37,082 bases of DNA from Paracoccaceae bacterium (GTDB lineage Bacteria > Pseudomonadota > Alphaproteobacteria > Rhodobacterales > Rhodobacteraceae): NCBI GenBank assembly GCA_006226775.1, contig SBGD01000019.1:1-37082 (forward strand). The letters run 5' to 3'. The notes below the pieces were generated by a model. The model did not search any database and was not told the origin of the DNA. It saw only the letters and a list, made by a program, of their open reading frames with translations. A program made the position numbers and the translations under genes. Below are positions 24,857 through 34,030 of this stretch, piece by piece (position 1 is the first letter of the stretch; each line of letters starts with the position of its first letter).

Positions 24857-26266
24857 ATGATCCCTGTCACCGGATACGCCACCCACCGCGTCGCCATCCT
24901 CGGCCTCGGCCGCTCCGGCCTCTCGGCCGCGCGCGCCCTGCGCGAAGGCGGCGCCCACCCCGTTTGCTGGGACGACAACCCGGAGGCGCGCGAGCGGGCC
25001 GAGGACGAAGGTTTCGAGGTCACCGACCTGCTCAAGCCCGGCGCCTTCGACGATATCGCCACGCTGATCGTCTCGCCCGGCATTGCGCATCTCTACCCCG
25101 CGCCCAACCCGGTCATCGCCGCGGCCCAGGCCGCGGGCATCCCGGTCGACAATGACATCGGGCTGTTCTTTCGCGCGCTGGCCCATGGCGGCTGGCAGGA
25201 TTTCGACACGCCCCCCCGGGTGATCGCGGTGACTGGCTCGAACGGCAAATCCACCACCTCGGCGCTGATCCACCACATCCTCGCCGTCTCGGGGCGGCAG
25301 GCGCAACTGGCGGGCAATATCGGCCGCGGCGTGCTGGATATCGACCCGCCGGGCGATGGCGGGGTGGTGGTGCTGGAACTCAGCTCCTACCAGACCGAAC
25401 TGGCCCGGGCGCTGACCCCGGACGTGGCAGTCTTCACCAATCTCTCGCCCGACCACCTTGACCGGCACGGCGGCATCGGCGGCTATTTCGCCGCCAAGCG
25501 CCGGCTCTTCGCCGAGGGCGGGCCGGACCGCGCCGTGATCGGCGTCGACGAACCCGAGGGGCGGTTTCTAGCCGGGCAACTCAGCGAGGGGCCGGGCGAT
25601 GACCGGGTGATCCGGATCTCGGTCGCGGGCAAGCTCACGGGGCCGGGCTGGCATGTCTTTGCCCGCAAGGGGTTTCTCAGCGAATACCGCAAGGGGCGGC
25701 AGGCCGGGTCGATCGACCTGCGCGCCATCAATGGGCTGCCCGGCGCGCATAACCACCAGAACGCCTGCGCCGCCTATGCCGCCTGTCGCACGCTGGGGCT
25801 GGCACCGCGCCAGATCGAAGCGGCGTTCCACAGCTTCCAGGGCCTGCCGCACCGCAGCCAGATCATCGCCGAGGCGGGCGGCGTCACATACGTCAACGAC
25901 AGCAAGGCCACCAATGTCGACAGCGCCGCCAAGGCGCTGACTGCCTTTCGCAACATCCGCTGGATCTGCGGCGGCTTGCAGAAGGAGGGCGGCCTGGCGG
26001 GGCTGGGCGCCGGGCTGGACAACGTGGTCAAGGCCTATGTCATCGGGCGCGAGGCGGCGGGGTTCGCGCTGCAATTGCCGAGCATCGAGAGCGAGGTCTG
26101 CACCACCATGGCCCGCGCGGTGGCGCGCGCGGTCGAAGAGGCCCGGGACGGCGAGACCGTTCTGCTGGCCCCGGCGGCGGCCAGTTTCGACCAATACGAC
26201 AATTTCGAGCAGCGCGGCACCGATTTTGCCCAGACCGTGCTGGCCCACCTGGCGGACAGAGCCTGA
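24857..26266 (+). CDS. murD: UDP-MurNAc-L-Ala:D-glutamate ligase MurD
   Basis: It adds D-glutamate as the second stem residue. It is 469 residues. The N-terminal Rossmann part has [15 protein letters not shown]. The ATP loop is VTGSNGKST (125-133), followed by [39 protein letters not shown] and [15 protein letters not shown], the standard MurD series. The start ATG 24857 is preceded by AAGGA. A 135-base gap after mraY contains a CCATTGG/CCAATGG stem-loop. It is the last gene before the minus-strand insertion, so transcription to ftsW must either cross two opposed genes or restart. Confidence 0.96.
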   Translation: MIPVTGYATHRVAILGLGRSGLSAARALREGGAHPVCWDDNPEARERAEDEGFEVTDLLKPGAFDDIATLIVSPGIAHLYPAPNPVIAAAQAAGIPVDNDIGLFFRALAHGGWQDFDTPPRVIAVTGSNGKSTTSALIHHILAVSGRQAQLAGNIGRGVLDIDPPGDGGVVVLELSSYQTELARALTPDVAVFTNLSPDHLDRHGGIGGYFAAKRRLFAEGGPDRAVIGVDEPEGRFLAGQLSEGPGDDRVIRISVAGKLTGPGWHVFARKGFLSEYRKGRQAGSIDLRAINGLPGAHNHQNACAAYAACRTLGLAPRQIEAAFHSFQGLPHRSQIIAEAGGVTYVNDSKATNVDSAAKALTAFRNIRWICGGLQKEGGLAGLGAGLDNVVKAYVIGREAAGFALQLPSIESEVCTTMARAVARAVEEARDGETVLLAPAAASFDQYDNFEQRGTDFAQTVLAHLADRA

Positions 26267-26268
26267 GT

Positions 26269-26286
26269 GCCGGGCTGAAGCCCGGC
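26269..26286. repeat. Palindromic repeat after murD
   Basis: GCCGGGCT-GA-AGCCCGGC sits three bases after the murD stop and 26 bases before the stop of the convergent gene. The GCCGGGCTGAAGCCCGGCC unit is a common dispersed intergenic palindrome. It could act as a bidirectional terminator here. Confidence 0.5.
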
Positions 26287-26311
26287 CTACGGGCAGCGGC
26301 GGCGGATTGCT

Positions 26312-27004
26312 TCAGTCGTGGACCGAGCGTCTGAGCCGCGGGATATGGCCGCCCCGCACCGCGTCCAGATGGATCACCCCGGGCTGCACCGGCACCTCGG
26401 GCAGGTCGAGGATGCGGGCGATGGCAAAGCGATGCTCGCCGCCGCCGCGCCGGATCGCCCGCCCGTCGCGGTCGATATGCACGAAGATGCCGCCATGTTC
26501 GCGGCGGAAATAGCCCGGCAATTCGCTGCGCGGCCGCAGCCGTCCGCTGCGCCGGGTTTCCTCGAAGAGCGCATCCACCCCGGCATAGCGCCGCTCGAGA
26601 TCTTCCAGCGTGCGGCAGCCGTCCGAGACGCCGTAGCGGGCGATCAGCTTGAGATGGCGGTCGAAGATGCCGGTGTCCTCCCAGGGCACGCCCTCGACGA
26701 AATGCGCCCGGCAGACGTGGTACTTGTCGGTGTCGATGGTCGGCAGCACCGAGAGATCCCAGTCGCCGCCCCGCACCAGCCCGCTCTGGGTGCGGCGGAA
26801 ATGCGGCGCGCCGGCCTTGCGGTCGACCTTGTAGGTGGCGTGGATATCGGCCAGCGGCACATGCAGCACCTCGTCGCTCAGCGGCGCCCCGGGGCCGAAG
26901 CGCAACCGGTTGAGCCGGTCGCGCAGGAATTTCTGCGGCACCTTGGCCTCGATGGCGCGATAGAAATTGCCGGGCTGAAGCGGCGGGTAGTCAGTCCAAG
27001 CCAT
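26312..27004 (-). CDS. Hypothetical protein with ParB/sulfiredoxin-like fold
   Basis: The 230-residue protein has no signal peptide or membrane helix. Residues about 45-60 (VLHVPLADIHATYKV) and 170-215 (GGIFVHIDRDGRAIRRGGGEHRFAIARILDLPEVPVQPGVIH) show the ParB/Srx-like pattern: a beta strand naming a dependency, then G-(G)-x-HR-x-AIA-x-x-L. A middle part has SGLVRGGDWDLS and HFVEGVPWEDTGIFDRHLKL; I recall similar G-DWD and F-x-x-G-x-PWEDT proteins of unknown function in haloarchaea and viruses. The reaction, if any, is unknown. It lies antisense within the dcw cluster, 63 bases upstream of the FAD-protein frame end, and its small size and standard GC give no clear sign of recent transfer. Confidence 0.6.
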   Translation of the reverse strand: MAWTDYPPLQPGNFYRAIEAKVPQKFLRDRLNRLRFGPGAPLSDEVLHVPLADIHATYKVDRKAGAPHFRRTQSGLVRGGDWDLSVLPTIDTDKYHVCRAHFVEGVPWEDTGIFDRHLKLIARYGVSDGCRTLEDLERRYAGVDALFEETRRSGRLRPRSELPGYFRREHGGIFVHIDRDGRAIRRGGGEHRFAIARILDLPEVPVQPGVIHLDAVRGGHIPRLRRSVHD

Positions 27005-27067
27005 GCGAACCCCCGGAAGCGTGCCGGTTATCTAGCGGATCCGCGGCGGAAATGTAAATCCGGCCCG

Positions 27068-28252
27068 CTAGGCGCCGCCCTGCGCCGCAAGCGCCGTGCC
27101 GGCGGCAAAGCCCGAGGCCCAGGCCCATTGGAAATTGAACCCGCCCAGCCAGCCGGTCACATCCACCGCCTCGCCGATCACGTAGAGCCCCGGCACCCCC
27201 GCCGCCTGCATGTCGCGCGAGTTGAGCCCGGCGGTGTCGATCCCGCCCAGCGTCACCTCGGCGGTGCGATAGCCCTCGGTCCCCGAGGGTTTCAGCCGCC
27301 AGTCCTCCAGCACCGCGCAGATCTCGCGCAGGCGGACATCGCCCTGGTCGGCGAGATTGCCCGCCAGCCCGAGGTCGGGGCCAAGGAACTCGACCAGCCG
27401 GGCAGGGAGGTGACGCGCAAGCGCGGTGCTCAGGTTCACCCGCCCCGTGCGCTGGCGGTCTTCGCGCAGCGCCTCGAAAAGACCGGGCGGCGCCAGCCGC
27501 AGCGCGATCTCCGCGCCTTCGCGCCAGTACGACGAGACTTGCAGCACCGCCGGGCCGGACAACCCGCGATGGGTGAAGAGCAGCGCCTCGTCGAAAGACG
27601 CCCCGCCGGCGCGCGCCGTCACCGGCAGCGAGACCCCGGCCAAGGGCGCAAAACGCCCCTCCGGAAAGGTCAGCGGCACCAGGGCGGCGCGGGTCTCGGT
27701 GACCTTGAGGCCGAACTGCCGCGCGACGTCATAGGCCAGCCCGGTGGCACCCATCTTGGGGATCGACTTGCCGCCGGTGGCGAGCACGAGGTTGTGGGCC
27801 GCGACCTCCTGGCGCGTGCCTTCGCGCTCCAGCGTGACGCGGAAGCGGGCGCCGTCGTGGCGCAGATCGGCAACCGAGGTTTGCAGCCACAGGTCCGCCC
27901 CGGCGCGGGCCATCTCGGCGCGCAGCATCTCGACGATCTGTGTGGATTTGCCGTCGCAGAACAGCTGACCCAGGGTCTTTTCGTGCCAGGCGATGCCGTG
28001 ACGGTCCACCAGGTCGAGGAAATCCCACTGGGTGTAGCGTTTCAGCGCGGATTTGCAGAAATGCGGGTTCTGCGAGAGGAAATTGTCGGGCCCGGTGTGC
28101 AGGTTGGTGAAATTGCAGCGCCCGCCGCCGGAGATGCGGATCTTCTCGCCCGGGGCGCGGGCGTGGTCGATCACCAGCGTGCCCGGCCCGGCAAAGGCCG
28201 CACACATCATGCCGGCGGCCCCGGCGCCAAGGATCAGGGTGGTCACATCCAT
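27068..28252 (-). CDS. HI0933/YhiN-family FAD-dependent oxidoreductase
   Basis: The 394-residue flavoprotein has an N-terminal dinucleotide-binding motif LILGAGAAGMMCA (about 6-18). The family signature is GEKIRISGGGRCNFTN, LATGGKSIPKMGATG follows in the middle, and the C-terminal GLYVIGEAVDVTGWLGGFNFQWAWASG is typical of HI0933-like proteins. The physiological substrate of this family is unknown. I start at ATG 28252; the longer frame that runs on to 29773 is only the antisense of ftsW. The ribosome binding site region AAGGG lies immediately before the start and is buried in a perfect 10-bp inverted repeat. It is divergent from ftsW. Confidence 0.88.
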   Translation of the reverse strand: MDVTTLILGAGAAGMMCAAFAGPGTLVIDHARAPGEKIRISGGGRCNFTNLHTGPDNFLSQNPHFCKSALKRYTQWDFLDLVDRHGIAWHEKTLGQLFCDGKSTQIVEMLRAEMARAGADLWLQTSVADLRHDGARFRVTLEREGTRQEVAAHNLVLATGGKSIPKMGATGLAYDVARQFGLKVTETRAALVPLTFPEGRFAPLAGVSLPVTARAGGASFDEALLFTHRGLSGPAVLQVSSYWREGAEIALRLAPPGLFEALREDRQRTGRVNLSTALARHLPARLVEFLGPDLGLAGNLADQGDVRLREICAVLEDWRLKPSGTEGYRTAEVTLGGIDTAGLNSRDMQAAGVPGLYVIGEAVDVTGWLGGFNFQWAWASGFAAGTALAAQGGA

Positions 28253-28342
28253 GGCCCTTGCGATGCCCCGATTGCCGCGGAACCGCAAGGGCCGAGCGGC
28301 CCGATCTGTCAACAGATCGGTCCCGATCCATCGATGGATCGG
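28253..28342 (-). promoter_or_regulatory. Three consecutive hairpins in the leader of the FAD-protein gene
   Basis: In minus-strand order from the start codon, GGCCCTTGCG (28253-28262) and CGCAAGGGCC (28284-28293) form a 10-bp stem. CCGATCTGT/ACAGATCGG (28301-28320) follows, then the 20-base perfect palindrome CCGATCCATCGATGGATCGG (28323-28342). The first stem includes the AAGGG that would serve as Shine-Dalgarno sequence. The remainder to 28510 holds no further gene; ftsW begins at 28511. Confidence 0.6.
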
Positions 28343-28510
28343 CCCCCCCGCCCCGATCCGACCGCCCCGATTGCGCGCTCCGCAGGCACCAGCCCTCGCC
28401 CTGCGCCCGAAAAAAGCCCTTTTTCCTAGCGTCCTTGCGGCGCTTGGGCTAAACTTGGCGCAGACCCCGAACAACGGGGCGATTGAGGCAGTTCGAGTGG
28501 CAGGTTCCCC

Positions 28511-29677
28511 ATGACGGAAATGGTCTATGGCACGGTCCCGGTGCGGGATGTCGAGCCGGTGCTCCCCAAGTGGTGGCGCACGATCGACAAGGTGTCGATG
28601 TCGTTTATTCTCGTGCTCTTTGCCATCGGCATCCTGCTGGGTCTCGCGGCCTCGCCGCCCCTGGCGGCCAAGAACGGCTTCGAGCCCTTTCACTATGTCT
28701 CGCGGCAGGCGATCTTCGGCGGCGCGGCGCTGGTGGCGATGCTGCTCACCTCGATGATGTCGCCGGTGCTGGTGCGGCGGCTGGCGGTGGTGGGCTTCGG
28801 CTTTGCCTTCGTGGCGCTGGCGCTGCTGCCTTTCTTCGGCACCGATTTCGGCAAGGGCGCGATGCGCTGGTATTCGCTGGGCTTTGCCTCGGTGCAGCCG
28901 TCGGAATTCCTCAAGCCCGGTTTCGTGGTGATCGCCGCCTGGATGATGGCGGCCAACCAGGAGATCAACGGCCCGCCGGGGCGGATGTGGTCCTTCGGGC
29001 TCTGCGTGACCATCGTGCTGATGCTGGCCTTGCAGCCCGACTTTGGCCAGGCCTGCCTGGTGCTTTTCGGCTGGGGGGTGATGTACTTCGTGGCCGGCGC
29101 TCCGATGCTGCTGCTGGTCTGCATTGCCGCCGGCGTGGTGCTGGCGGGCACCGTCGCCTATTCCAGCTCCGAGCATTTCGCCCGCCGCATCGACGGTTTC
29201 CTGACCGCGGATGTCGATCCGACCACCCAGCTGGGCTATGCCACCAATGCGATCCGCGAAGGCGGTTTCTTCGGGGTCGGCGTCGGCGAGGGCCAGGTGA
29301 AATGGTCGCTGCCCGATGCCCATACCGATTTCATCATTGCCGTCGCGGCCGAGGAATACGGGTTGATCCTTGTGCTGGCGATCATCGCGCTTTATGCCGG
29401 GGTGGTGCTGTCGTCGCTCATGCGGCTGATGCGCGAGCGCGATCCATTCATCCGGCTGGCCGGCACCGGCCTGGCCTGCATGTTCGGGGTTCAGGCGATG
29501 ATCAACATGGGTGTCGCGGTGCGGCTGCTGCCCGCCAAGGGCATGACGCTGCCTTTCGTGAGCTACGGCGGCTCGTCGTTGATTGCCACCGGCATCGCGG
29601 TGGGGATGCTCCTGTCCTTCACCCGCACAAGGCCGCAGGGCGAGATCGGCGACATCCTGCGCGGACGGGTGCGGTGA
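28511..29677 (+). CDS. ftsW: Septal peptidoglycan glycosyltransferase FtsW
   Basis: This SEDS-family enzyme polymerises lipid II at the septum with FtsI. It is 388 residues with about ten membrane helices. Family landmarks are FGTDFGKGAMRWYSLGFASVQPSEFLKPGFV, LALQPDFGQ, GYATNAIREGGFFGVGVGEGQVKWSLPDAHTDFIIAVAAEEYGLI, and INMGVAVRLLPAKGMTLPFVSYGGSS, the last being the C-terminal SEDS motif. ATG 28511 follows CAGGTTCCCC without a strong ribosome binding site. A new promoter is expected upstream because the preceding genes lie on the other strand; none is obvious in 28343-28510. murG starts 40 bases later. Confidence 0.96.
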   Translation: MTEMVYGTVPVRDVEPVLPKWWRTIDKVSMSFILVLFAIGILLGLAASPPLAAKNGFEPFHYVSRQAIFGGAALVAMLLTSMMSPVLVRRLAVVGFGFAFVALALLPFFGTDFGKGAMRWYSLGFASVQPSEFLKPGFVVIAAWMMAANQEINGPPGRMWSFGLCVTIVLMLALQPDFGQACLVLFGWGVMYFVAGAPMLLLVCIAAGVVLAGTVAYSSSEHFARRIDGFLTADVDPTTQLGYATNAIREGGFFGVGVGEGQVKWSLPDAHTDFIIAVAAEEYGLILVLAIIALYAGVVLSSLMRLMRERDPFIRLAGTGLACMFGVQAMINMGVAVRLLPAKGMTLPFVSYGGSSLIATGIAVGMLLSFTRTRPQGEIGDILRGRVR

Positions 29678-29717
29678 CAGGCACCGCCCGGCATAAGGAC
29701 GATCGGGAGCAGGGGTC

Positions 29718-30842
29718 ATGAGTGACCGGGAAAAGCTCCTGATCATTGCGGCAGGCGGCACGGGGGGCCACATGTTCCCGGCGCAATCGCTGGCCGAGGA
29801 GATGCTGGCGCGCGGCTGGCGGGTGGTGCTCTCGACCGATGCCCGCGGCGCCCGCTATACCCAAGGGTTTCCGCATACGGTCGAGATCAACCAGATCTCT
29901 TCGGCCACCTTTGCCCGCGGCGGCCCGCTGGCGCGCCTGCTGGTGCCGTTCCGCATCGTCGGCGGCGTCGTCTCGGCGGTGCTGGCCATGCTGCGCGACC
30001 GGCCCGATGCGGTGGTGGGCTTTGGCGGCTACCCCTCGATCCCGGCGCTTTCGGCGGCCTGGCTGTTGCGGCGGCCGCGGATGATCCATGAACAGAACGG
30101 CGTCCTGGGCAAGGTCAACCGGATCTTCGCCCGGCGCGTCGATGCCATGGCCTGCGGCACCTGGCCCACCGATCTGCCCGAGGGCGTGGCCGGCACCCAT
30201 ACCGGCAACCCGGTGCGGGCGGCGGTGCTGGACCGGATCGGCGCCTCCTATATTCCGCCCGGCGACTACCCGATGTCGATCCTCGTCATGGGCGGGTCAC
30301 AGGGCGCGCGCATCCTGTCGGATGTGGTGCCCCCGGCGATTGCCAACCTGCCGATGAACGTGCTGGAAAACGTCCGCGTCAGCCACCAGGCCCGCGGCGA
30401 GGATCACGACCGGGTCGAGACCTTCTACCGCGATCACAATATCGACGCCGACGTGCAGCCGTTCTTTCAGGACGTGCCGCGCCGGATGTCCGAGGCGCAG
30501 CTGGTGATCAGCCGCGCCGGGGCCTCGTCGATCGCCGATCTGACCGTCATCGGCCGGCCCTCGATCCTGGTGCCCTATGCCCATGCCACCGGCGATCACC
30601 AGACCGCCAATGCCAGCGGCATGGAGGCCTCGGGCGCCGCCATCGTGGTGCCCGAAAGCGCGCTTCACGTCGATCCGCTGTCCGAGCTGATCCACGGCAT
30701 CCTGACCGATCCGAAACTGGCGCTCGAGATGTCGCGCGCCGCCCGCTCCCTGGGCAAGCCCGAAGCCGCCAGCGACCTGGCCGAGATGGTCGAGGCGCTG
30801 GCCGCCGGACAGACACCGCAAGCAGACGAGGACCCCGCATGA
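29718..30842 (+). CDS. murG: UDP-GlcNAc:lipid I GlcNAc transferase MurG
   Basis: MurG makes lipid II from lipid I on the cytoplasmic face of the membrane. It is 374 residues, GT-B fold, with the N-terminal [19 protein letters not shown] (about 11-29) and [33 protein letters not shown] and [15 protein letters not shown] follow, and [37 protein letters not shown] forms the nucleotide-sugar site. The start follows GGAGCAGGGG. The stop overlaps murC (ATGA). Confidence 0.96.
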   Translation: MSDREKLLIIAAGGTGGHMFPAQSLAEEMLARGWRVVLSTDARGARYTQGFPHTVEINQISSATFARGGPLARLLVPFRIVGGVVSAVLAMLRDRPDAVVGFGGYPSIPALSAAWLLRRPRMIHEQNGVLGKVNRIFARRVDAMACGTWPTDLPEGVAGTHTGNPVRAAVLDRIGASYIPPGDYPMSILVMGGSQGARILSDVVPPAIANLPMNVLENVRVSHQARGEDHDRVETFYRDHNIDADVQPFFQDVPRRMSEAQLVISRAGASSIADLTVIGRPSILVPYAHATGDHQTANASGMEASGAAIVVPESALHVDPLSELIHGILTDPKLALEMSRAARSLGKPEAASDLAEMVEALAAGQTPQADEDPA

Positions 30843-32245
30843 ACGCTGCCGCCACCAAACTGCCGACCGATGTCGGGCCGATCCACTTCGTGGGCATCGG
30901 CGGGATCGGCATGTCCGGCATTGCCGAGGTGCTCTTGAACCTCGGCTACAGCGTGCAGGGCAGCGACCTCAAAGCCTCGAAGATCACCGAGCGGCTGGCC
31001 GGGCTGGGCGCGGTGATCTTCGAGGGCCAGCGCGCCGAGAACCTCGAGGCGGCCGAGGTGGTGGTGATCTCTTCCGCCATCAAGCGCGGCAATCCCGAGC
31101 TGGACGAGGCCCGCGCCCGCGGCCTTCCGGTGGTGCGCCGGGCCGAGATGCTGGGCGAGTTGATGCGGCTGAAGTCCAACATCGCCATTGCCGGCACCCA
31201 TGGCAAGACGACGACCACCACCATGATGGCCGAGCTGATGGTGGCGGGCGGTTTCGACCCCACGGTGGTCAACGGCGGCATCATCCACGCCTATGGTTCC
31301 AACGCGCGCATGGGGCAGGGCGAATGGATGGTGGTCGAGGCCGACGAGAGCGACGGCACCTTCAACCGCCTGCCCGCGACCATCGCGGTGGTGACCAATA
31401 TCGACCCCGAGCACATGGAGCACTGGGGCGATTTCGACCGGCTGCGCCAGGGGTTCCTCGATTTCGTGTCGAACATTCCCTTCTATGGCCTTGCGGTCTG
31501 TTGCACCGATCACGAGGAGGTGCAGCGGCTGGTGGGCAAGCTCACCGACCGCCGCGTCGTGACCTATGGCTTCAACACCCAGGCCGATATCCGCGCGGTC
31601 AACCTGCGCTACGAGGGCGGGGTGGCGCATTTCGACATCGCGCTGCAGGCCGAGGGCCTGATGATCGAGGATTGCGCCCTGCCGATGCCGGGCGATCACA
31701 ACGTCTCGAACGCGCTTTCGGCGGTGGCGGTCTGTCGGCACCTCGGGATGAAACGCGCCGAGATCCGCGAGGCGCTGCGCAAGTTCGGCGGCGTTAACCG
31801 GCGGTTCACGAAAGTGGGCGAGATTGACGGCGTGACGATCATCGACGACTACGGCCACCACCCGGTCGAGATTGCCGCGGTGCTGAAAGCCGCCCGCCAG
31901 GCCGGGACCGGCCGGGTGATCGCGGTGCACCAGCCGCACCGCTATTCCCGCCTGCATGACCTGTTCGACGATTTCTGCGCCTGTTTCAACGAGGCCGACG
32001 TGGTCGCCATCGCGCCGGTCTTCGCCGCGGGCGAAGACCCGATCCCCGGTGCCTCGCGCGATGACCTTGTCGCCGGCCTGGTGCGCCACGGCCACCGCCA
32101 TGCCCTGGCGCTGGAGGGCGAAGAGGCGCTGGCCGGTTTCGTGCGCGACAACGCGGGGCCGGGCGACATGGTGGTCTGCCTTGGCGCCGGCACGATCAGC
32201 GCCTGGGCCAATGCCCTGCCCGCGCGGCTGAAAGGAAGCGCATGA
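30839..32245 (+). CDS. murC: UDP-MurNAc:L-alanine ligase MurC
   Basis: MurC adds the first stem residue, L-alanine. It is 468 residues. The N-terminal Rossmann motif is [22 protein letters not shown], and the ATP loop is [13 protein letters not shown] (GTHGKT at 119-124). [41 protein letters not shown] and [14 protein letters not shown] are MurC-specific. It overlaps murG by four bases and the following small membrane-protein gene by four bases (ATGA at 32242), so the three are translationally coupled. Confidence 0.96.
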   Translation: MNAAATKLPTDVGPIHFVGIGGIGMSGIAEVLLNLGYSVQGSDLKASKITERLAGLGAVIFEGQRAENLEAAEVVVISSAIKRGNPELDEARARGLPVVRRAEMLGELMRLKSNIAIAGTHGKTTTTTMMAELMVAGGFDPTVVNGGIIHAYGSNARMGQGEWMVVEADESDGTFNRLPATIAVVTNIDPEHMEHWGDFDRLRQGFLDFVSNIPFYGLAVCCTDHEEVQRLVGKLTDRRVVTYGFNTQADIRAVNLRYEGGVAHFDIALQAEGLMIEDCALPMPGDHNVSNALSAVAVCRHLGMKRAEIREALRKFGGVNRRFTKVGEIDGVTIIDDYGHHPVEIAAVLKAARQAGTGRVIAVHQPHRYSRLHDLFDDFCACFNEADVVAIAPVFAAGEDPIPGASRDDLVAGLVRHGHRHALALEGEEALAGFVRDNAGPGDMVVCLGAGTISAWANALPARLKGSA

Positions 32246-32487
32246 CACTCTCGCTGACCCTGGCCTGCCTCTGGGCCTTTGCCGCCAATATCGCCGCGGC
32301 GCTGCCCTCGTCGGACAACCACTGGCGCCGCGCCTATGCGCTGATCGCGGTGGGGGTGCCGCTTCTGGGCTATGTGACCTATCAGAACGGCCCCTGGATC
32401 GGTCTGCTGGTGCTGGCCGCCGGGATGAGCGTGCTGCGCTGGCCGGTGATCTACCTGACCCGCTGGATGCGGCGGCTGGTGGGGTGA
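32242..32487 (+). CDS. Small DUF2484-type membrane protein
   Basis: The 81-residue protein has two or three hydrophobic helices: [20 protein letters not shown] (about 3-22), [18 protein letters not shown], and [21 protein letters not shown]. It ends in a basic tail (TRWMRRLVG). Short proteins of this kind recur between murC and murB in Rhodobacteraceae and are annotated as DUF2484, by recollection. Function is unknown. The ATGA overlap with murC suggests a role tied to peptidoglycan precursor synthesis or division, by inference from context only. Confidence 0.65.
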   Translation: MTLSLTLACLWAFAANIAAALPSSDNHWRRAYALIAVGVPLLGYVTYQNGPWIGLLVLAAGMSVLRWPVIYLTRWMRRLVG

Positions 32488-32501
32488 CAGCTGCGCCGTA
32501 G

Positions 32502-32522
32502 GGTGCGCATTCACTGCGCACC
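32502..32522. repeat. Palindromic repeat after the DUF2484-type gene
   Basis: GGTGCGCA-TTCAC-TGCGCACC is a perfect 8-bp inverted repeat, of the TAGGGTGCGCATTCA-type dispersed intergenic palindrome common in these bacteria. It lies 15 bases after the stop. Confidence 0.5.
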
Positions 32523-32665
32523 TTCCGCGCGCGGGACAGCATCGCCGGGGCCGGGCAGTCGGCCCGCGGTGATCTCCCCGCACCCGGTTCGGTCCGGAAT
32601 ACCCGCAATTGCCATCCCCCCGCCCCACCGCCTAACCTTGTCAGACGATCTGCAAGGAGACGCCG

Positions 32666-32950
32666 ATGGGCACCCAGCAATACATCCTTTTCGCCGTGGT
32701 CGGGCTTGGCGCCATCCTCGTGGGCTGGCTGGGCTACTGGCTGGTGCGGCAGGGCAGGGCGGTGATGTGGTGGGGGCTTTTCGCGCCCACCGCGGTGCTG
32801 GCGGTCGTGCTGGGCTGGCAGGCCAACCAGCACACCGGATGGGACGCGCTGGGCTATTTCCTCGGGCTGGTCGTCTTCGTGCTGCCGGTGCTGGCCGGGC
32901 TGCTGGTCGGCGGGGGAATCGGGCTGATCCGGCGGCGCCGCGACGCCTGA
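32666..32950 (+). CDS. Small hypothetical membrane protein (94 residues)
   Basis: AAGGAGA ends a few bases before ATG 32666, a good ribosome binding site. The protein has three hydrophobic helices (about 7-27, 34-50, 63-86) separated by short polar loops and ends RRRRDA. I recognise no family. It sits between the DUF2484-type gene and murB, after a 178-base gap holding a palindromic repeat. It may be part of the dcw transcript, but there is no overlap with neighbours. Confidence 0.55.
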   Translation: MGTQQYILFAVVGLGAILVGWLGYWLVRQGRAVMWWGLFAPTAVLAVVLGWQANQHTGWDALGYFLGLVVFVLPVLAGLLVGGGIGLIRRRRDA

Positions 32951-33006
32951 TCGCCCCTTTTCTCGCGCCGCGTTCCGGCCTATGACGGGGCAAAAGGGGC
33001 CACGCG

Positions 33007-33936
33007 ATGACACTCACGCACACCATGCCGCAGGTGCGCGGCAAGCTGACCGAGGCCCGCGTGCTGGCCGATCTGACCTGGCTGCGCGTCGGCGGGCCGG
33101 CGGACTGGCTGTTCCAGCCGGCCGATCAGCAGGACCTGGCCGATTTCCTGAAAGCGCTGCCGCCGGAAGTGCCGGTCTTTCCGATGGGCGTCGGATCGAA
33201 CCTGATCGTGCGCGACGGGGGGTTGCGCGCCGTGGTGATCCGGCTGGGCCGCGGCTTCAACACCATTGCCACCGAGGGCACCCGCGTCACCGCAGGCGCC
33301 GCGGCGCTCGATGCCCATGTGGCGAAAAAGGCGGCAGAGGCCGGGGTGGATCTCACCTTCCTGCGCACCATCCCCGGCGCCATTGGCGGCGCGGTGCGGA
33401 TGAACGCGGGCTGCTACGGGTCTTACGTCGCCGACCACCTGGTCGAGGCCACCGCCGTCACCCGGCAGGGCGCGGTGGTGACGCTGACCGCCCAGGACCT
33501 GAACTTCCGCTACCGCCAGTCCGATCTGCCCGAAGGCTGGGTGCTGACGCGCGCGGTTTTCGAGGGCGAGGCGGGCGACCCGGAGGCCCTTGCGCGGCAA
33601 ATGGCCGAGCAATTGGCCCGGCGCGACGCCACCCAGCCGACAAAAGACCGCACCGCGGGCTCGACATTCCGCAATCCGGCGGGTTTTTCCAGCACCGGCA
33701 AGGCGGACGATACCCATGATCTGAAGGCCTGGAAGCTGATCGATGACGCCGGAATGCGCGGTTTTACCATCGGTGGCGCGCAAATGAGCGAGAAACACTC
33801 CAATTTCCTGATCAATACCGGCAGCGCCACGGCGCGGGATCTGGAAACTCTCGGCGAGGAAGTGCGAAAAAGGGTTTTTCAAAGCGCTGGAATAGAGTTA
33901 GACTGGGAAATCATGCGGGTCGGCGAAAAAGCCTGA
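33007..33936 (+). CDS. murB: UDP-N-acetylenolpyruvoylglucosamine reductase MurB
   Basis: This FAD/NADPH enzyme reduces enolpyruvyl-UDP-GlcNAc to UDP-MurNAc. It is 309 residues, type I size, with [28 protein letters not shown] and [19 protein letters not shown] in the FAD domain. [11 protein letters not shown] contains the proton-donor serine, and [24 protein letters not shown] lies near the C-terminus. The 94-base gap before ddl contains short GGCCG/CGGCC and GGACC/GGTCC hairpins without a T run. Confidence 0.95.
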   Translation: MTLTHTMPQVRGKLTEARVLADLTWLRVGGPADWLFQPADQQDLADFLKALPPEVPVFPMGVGSNLIVRDGGLRAVVIRLGRGFNTIATEGTRVTAGAAALDAHVAKKAAEAGVDLTFLRTIPGAIGGAVRMNAGCYGSYVADHLVEATAVTRQGAVVTLTAQDLNFRYRQSDLPEGWVLTRAVFEGEAGDPEALARQMAEQLARRDATQPTKDRTAGSTFRNPAGFSSTGKADDTHDLKAWKLIDDAGMRGFTIGGAQMSEKHSNFLINTGSATARDLETLGEEVRKRVFQSAGIELDWEIMRVGEKA

Positions 33937-34030
33937 CTCCGCCAAGGCCGAAAACGGCCGCGATAACAAGAACCGGCAGGTTCGACAAGGAACGAGGACC
34001 CGAGCAGGTCCCGGAAAAGTTGAGGCACGA

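Noticed and set aside
28253-29773. Upstream extension of the flavoprotein frame to 901 residues
   Set aside because: The extra N-terminal part is the antisense of ftsW and has the His/Arg/Gln-rich look of a GC-rich shadow frame. The real start at 28252 gives the normal family length.
30665-33013. 782-residue minus-strand open frame
   Set aside because: It is antisense to murG, murC and the small membrane genes, with no recognisable family.
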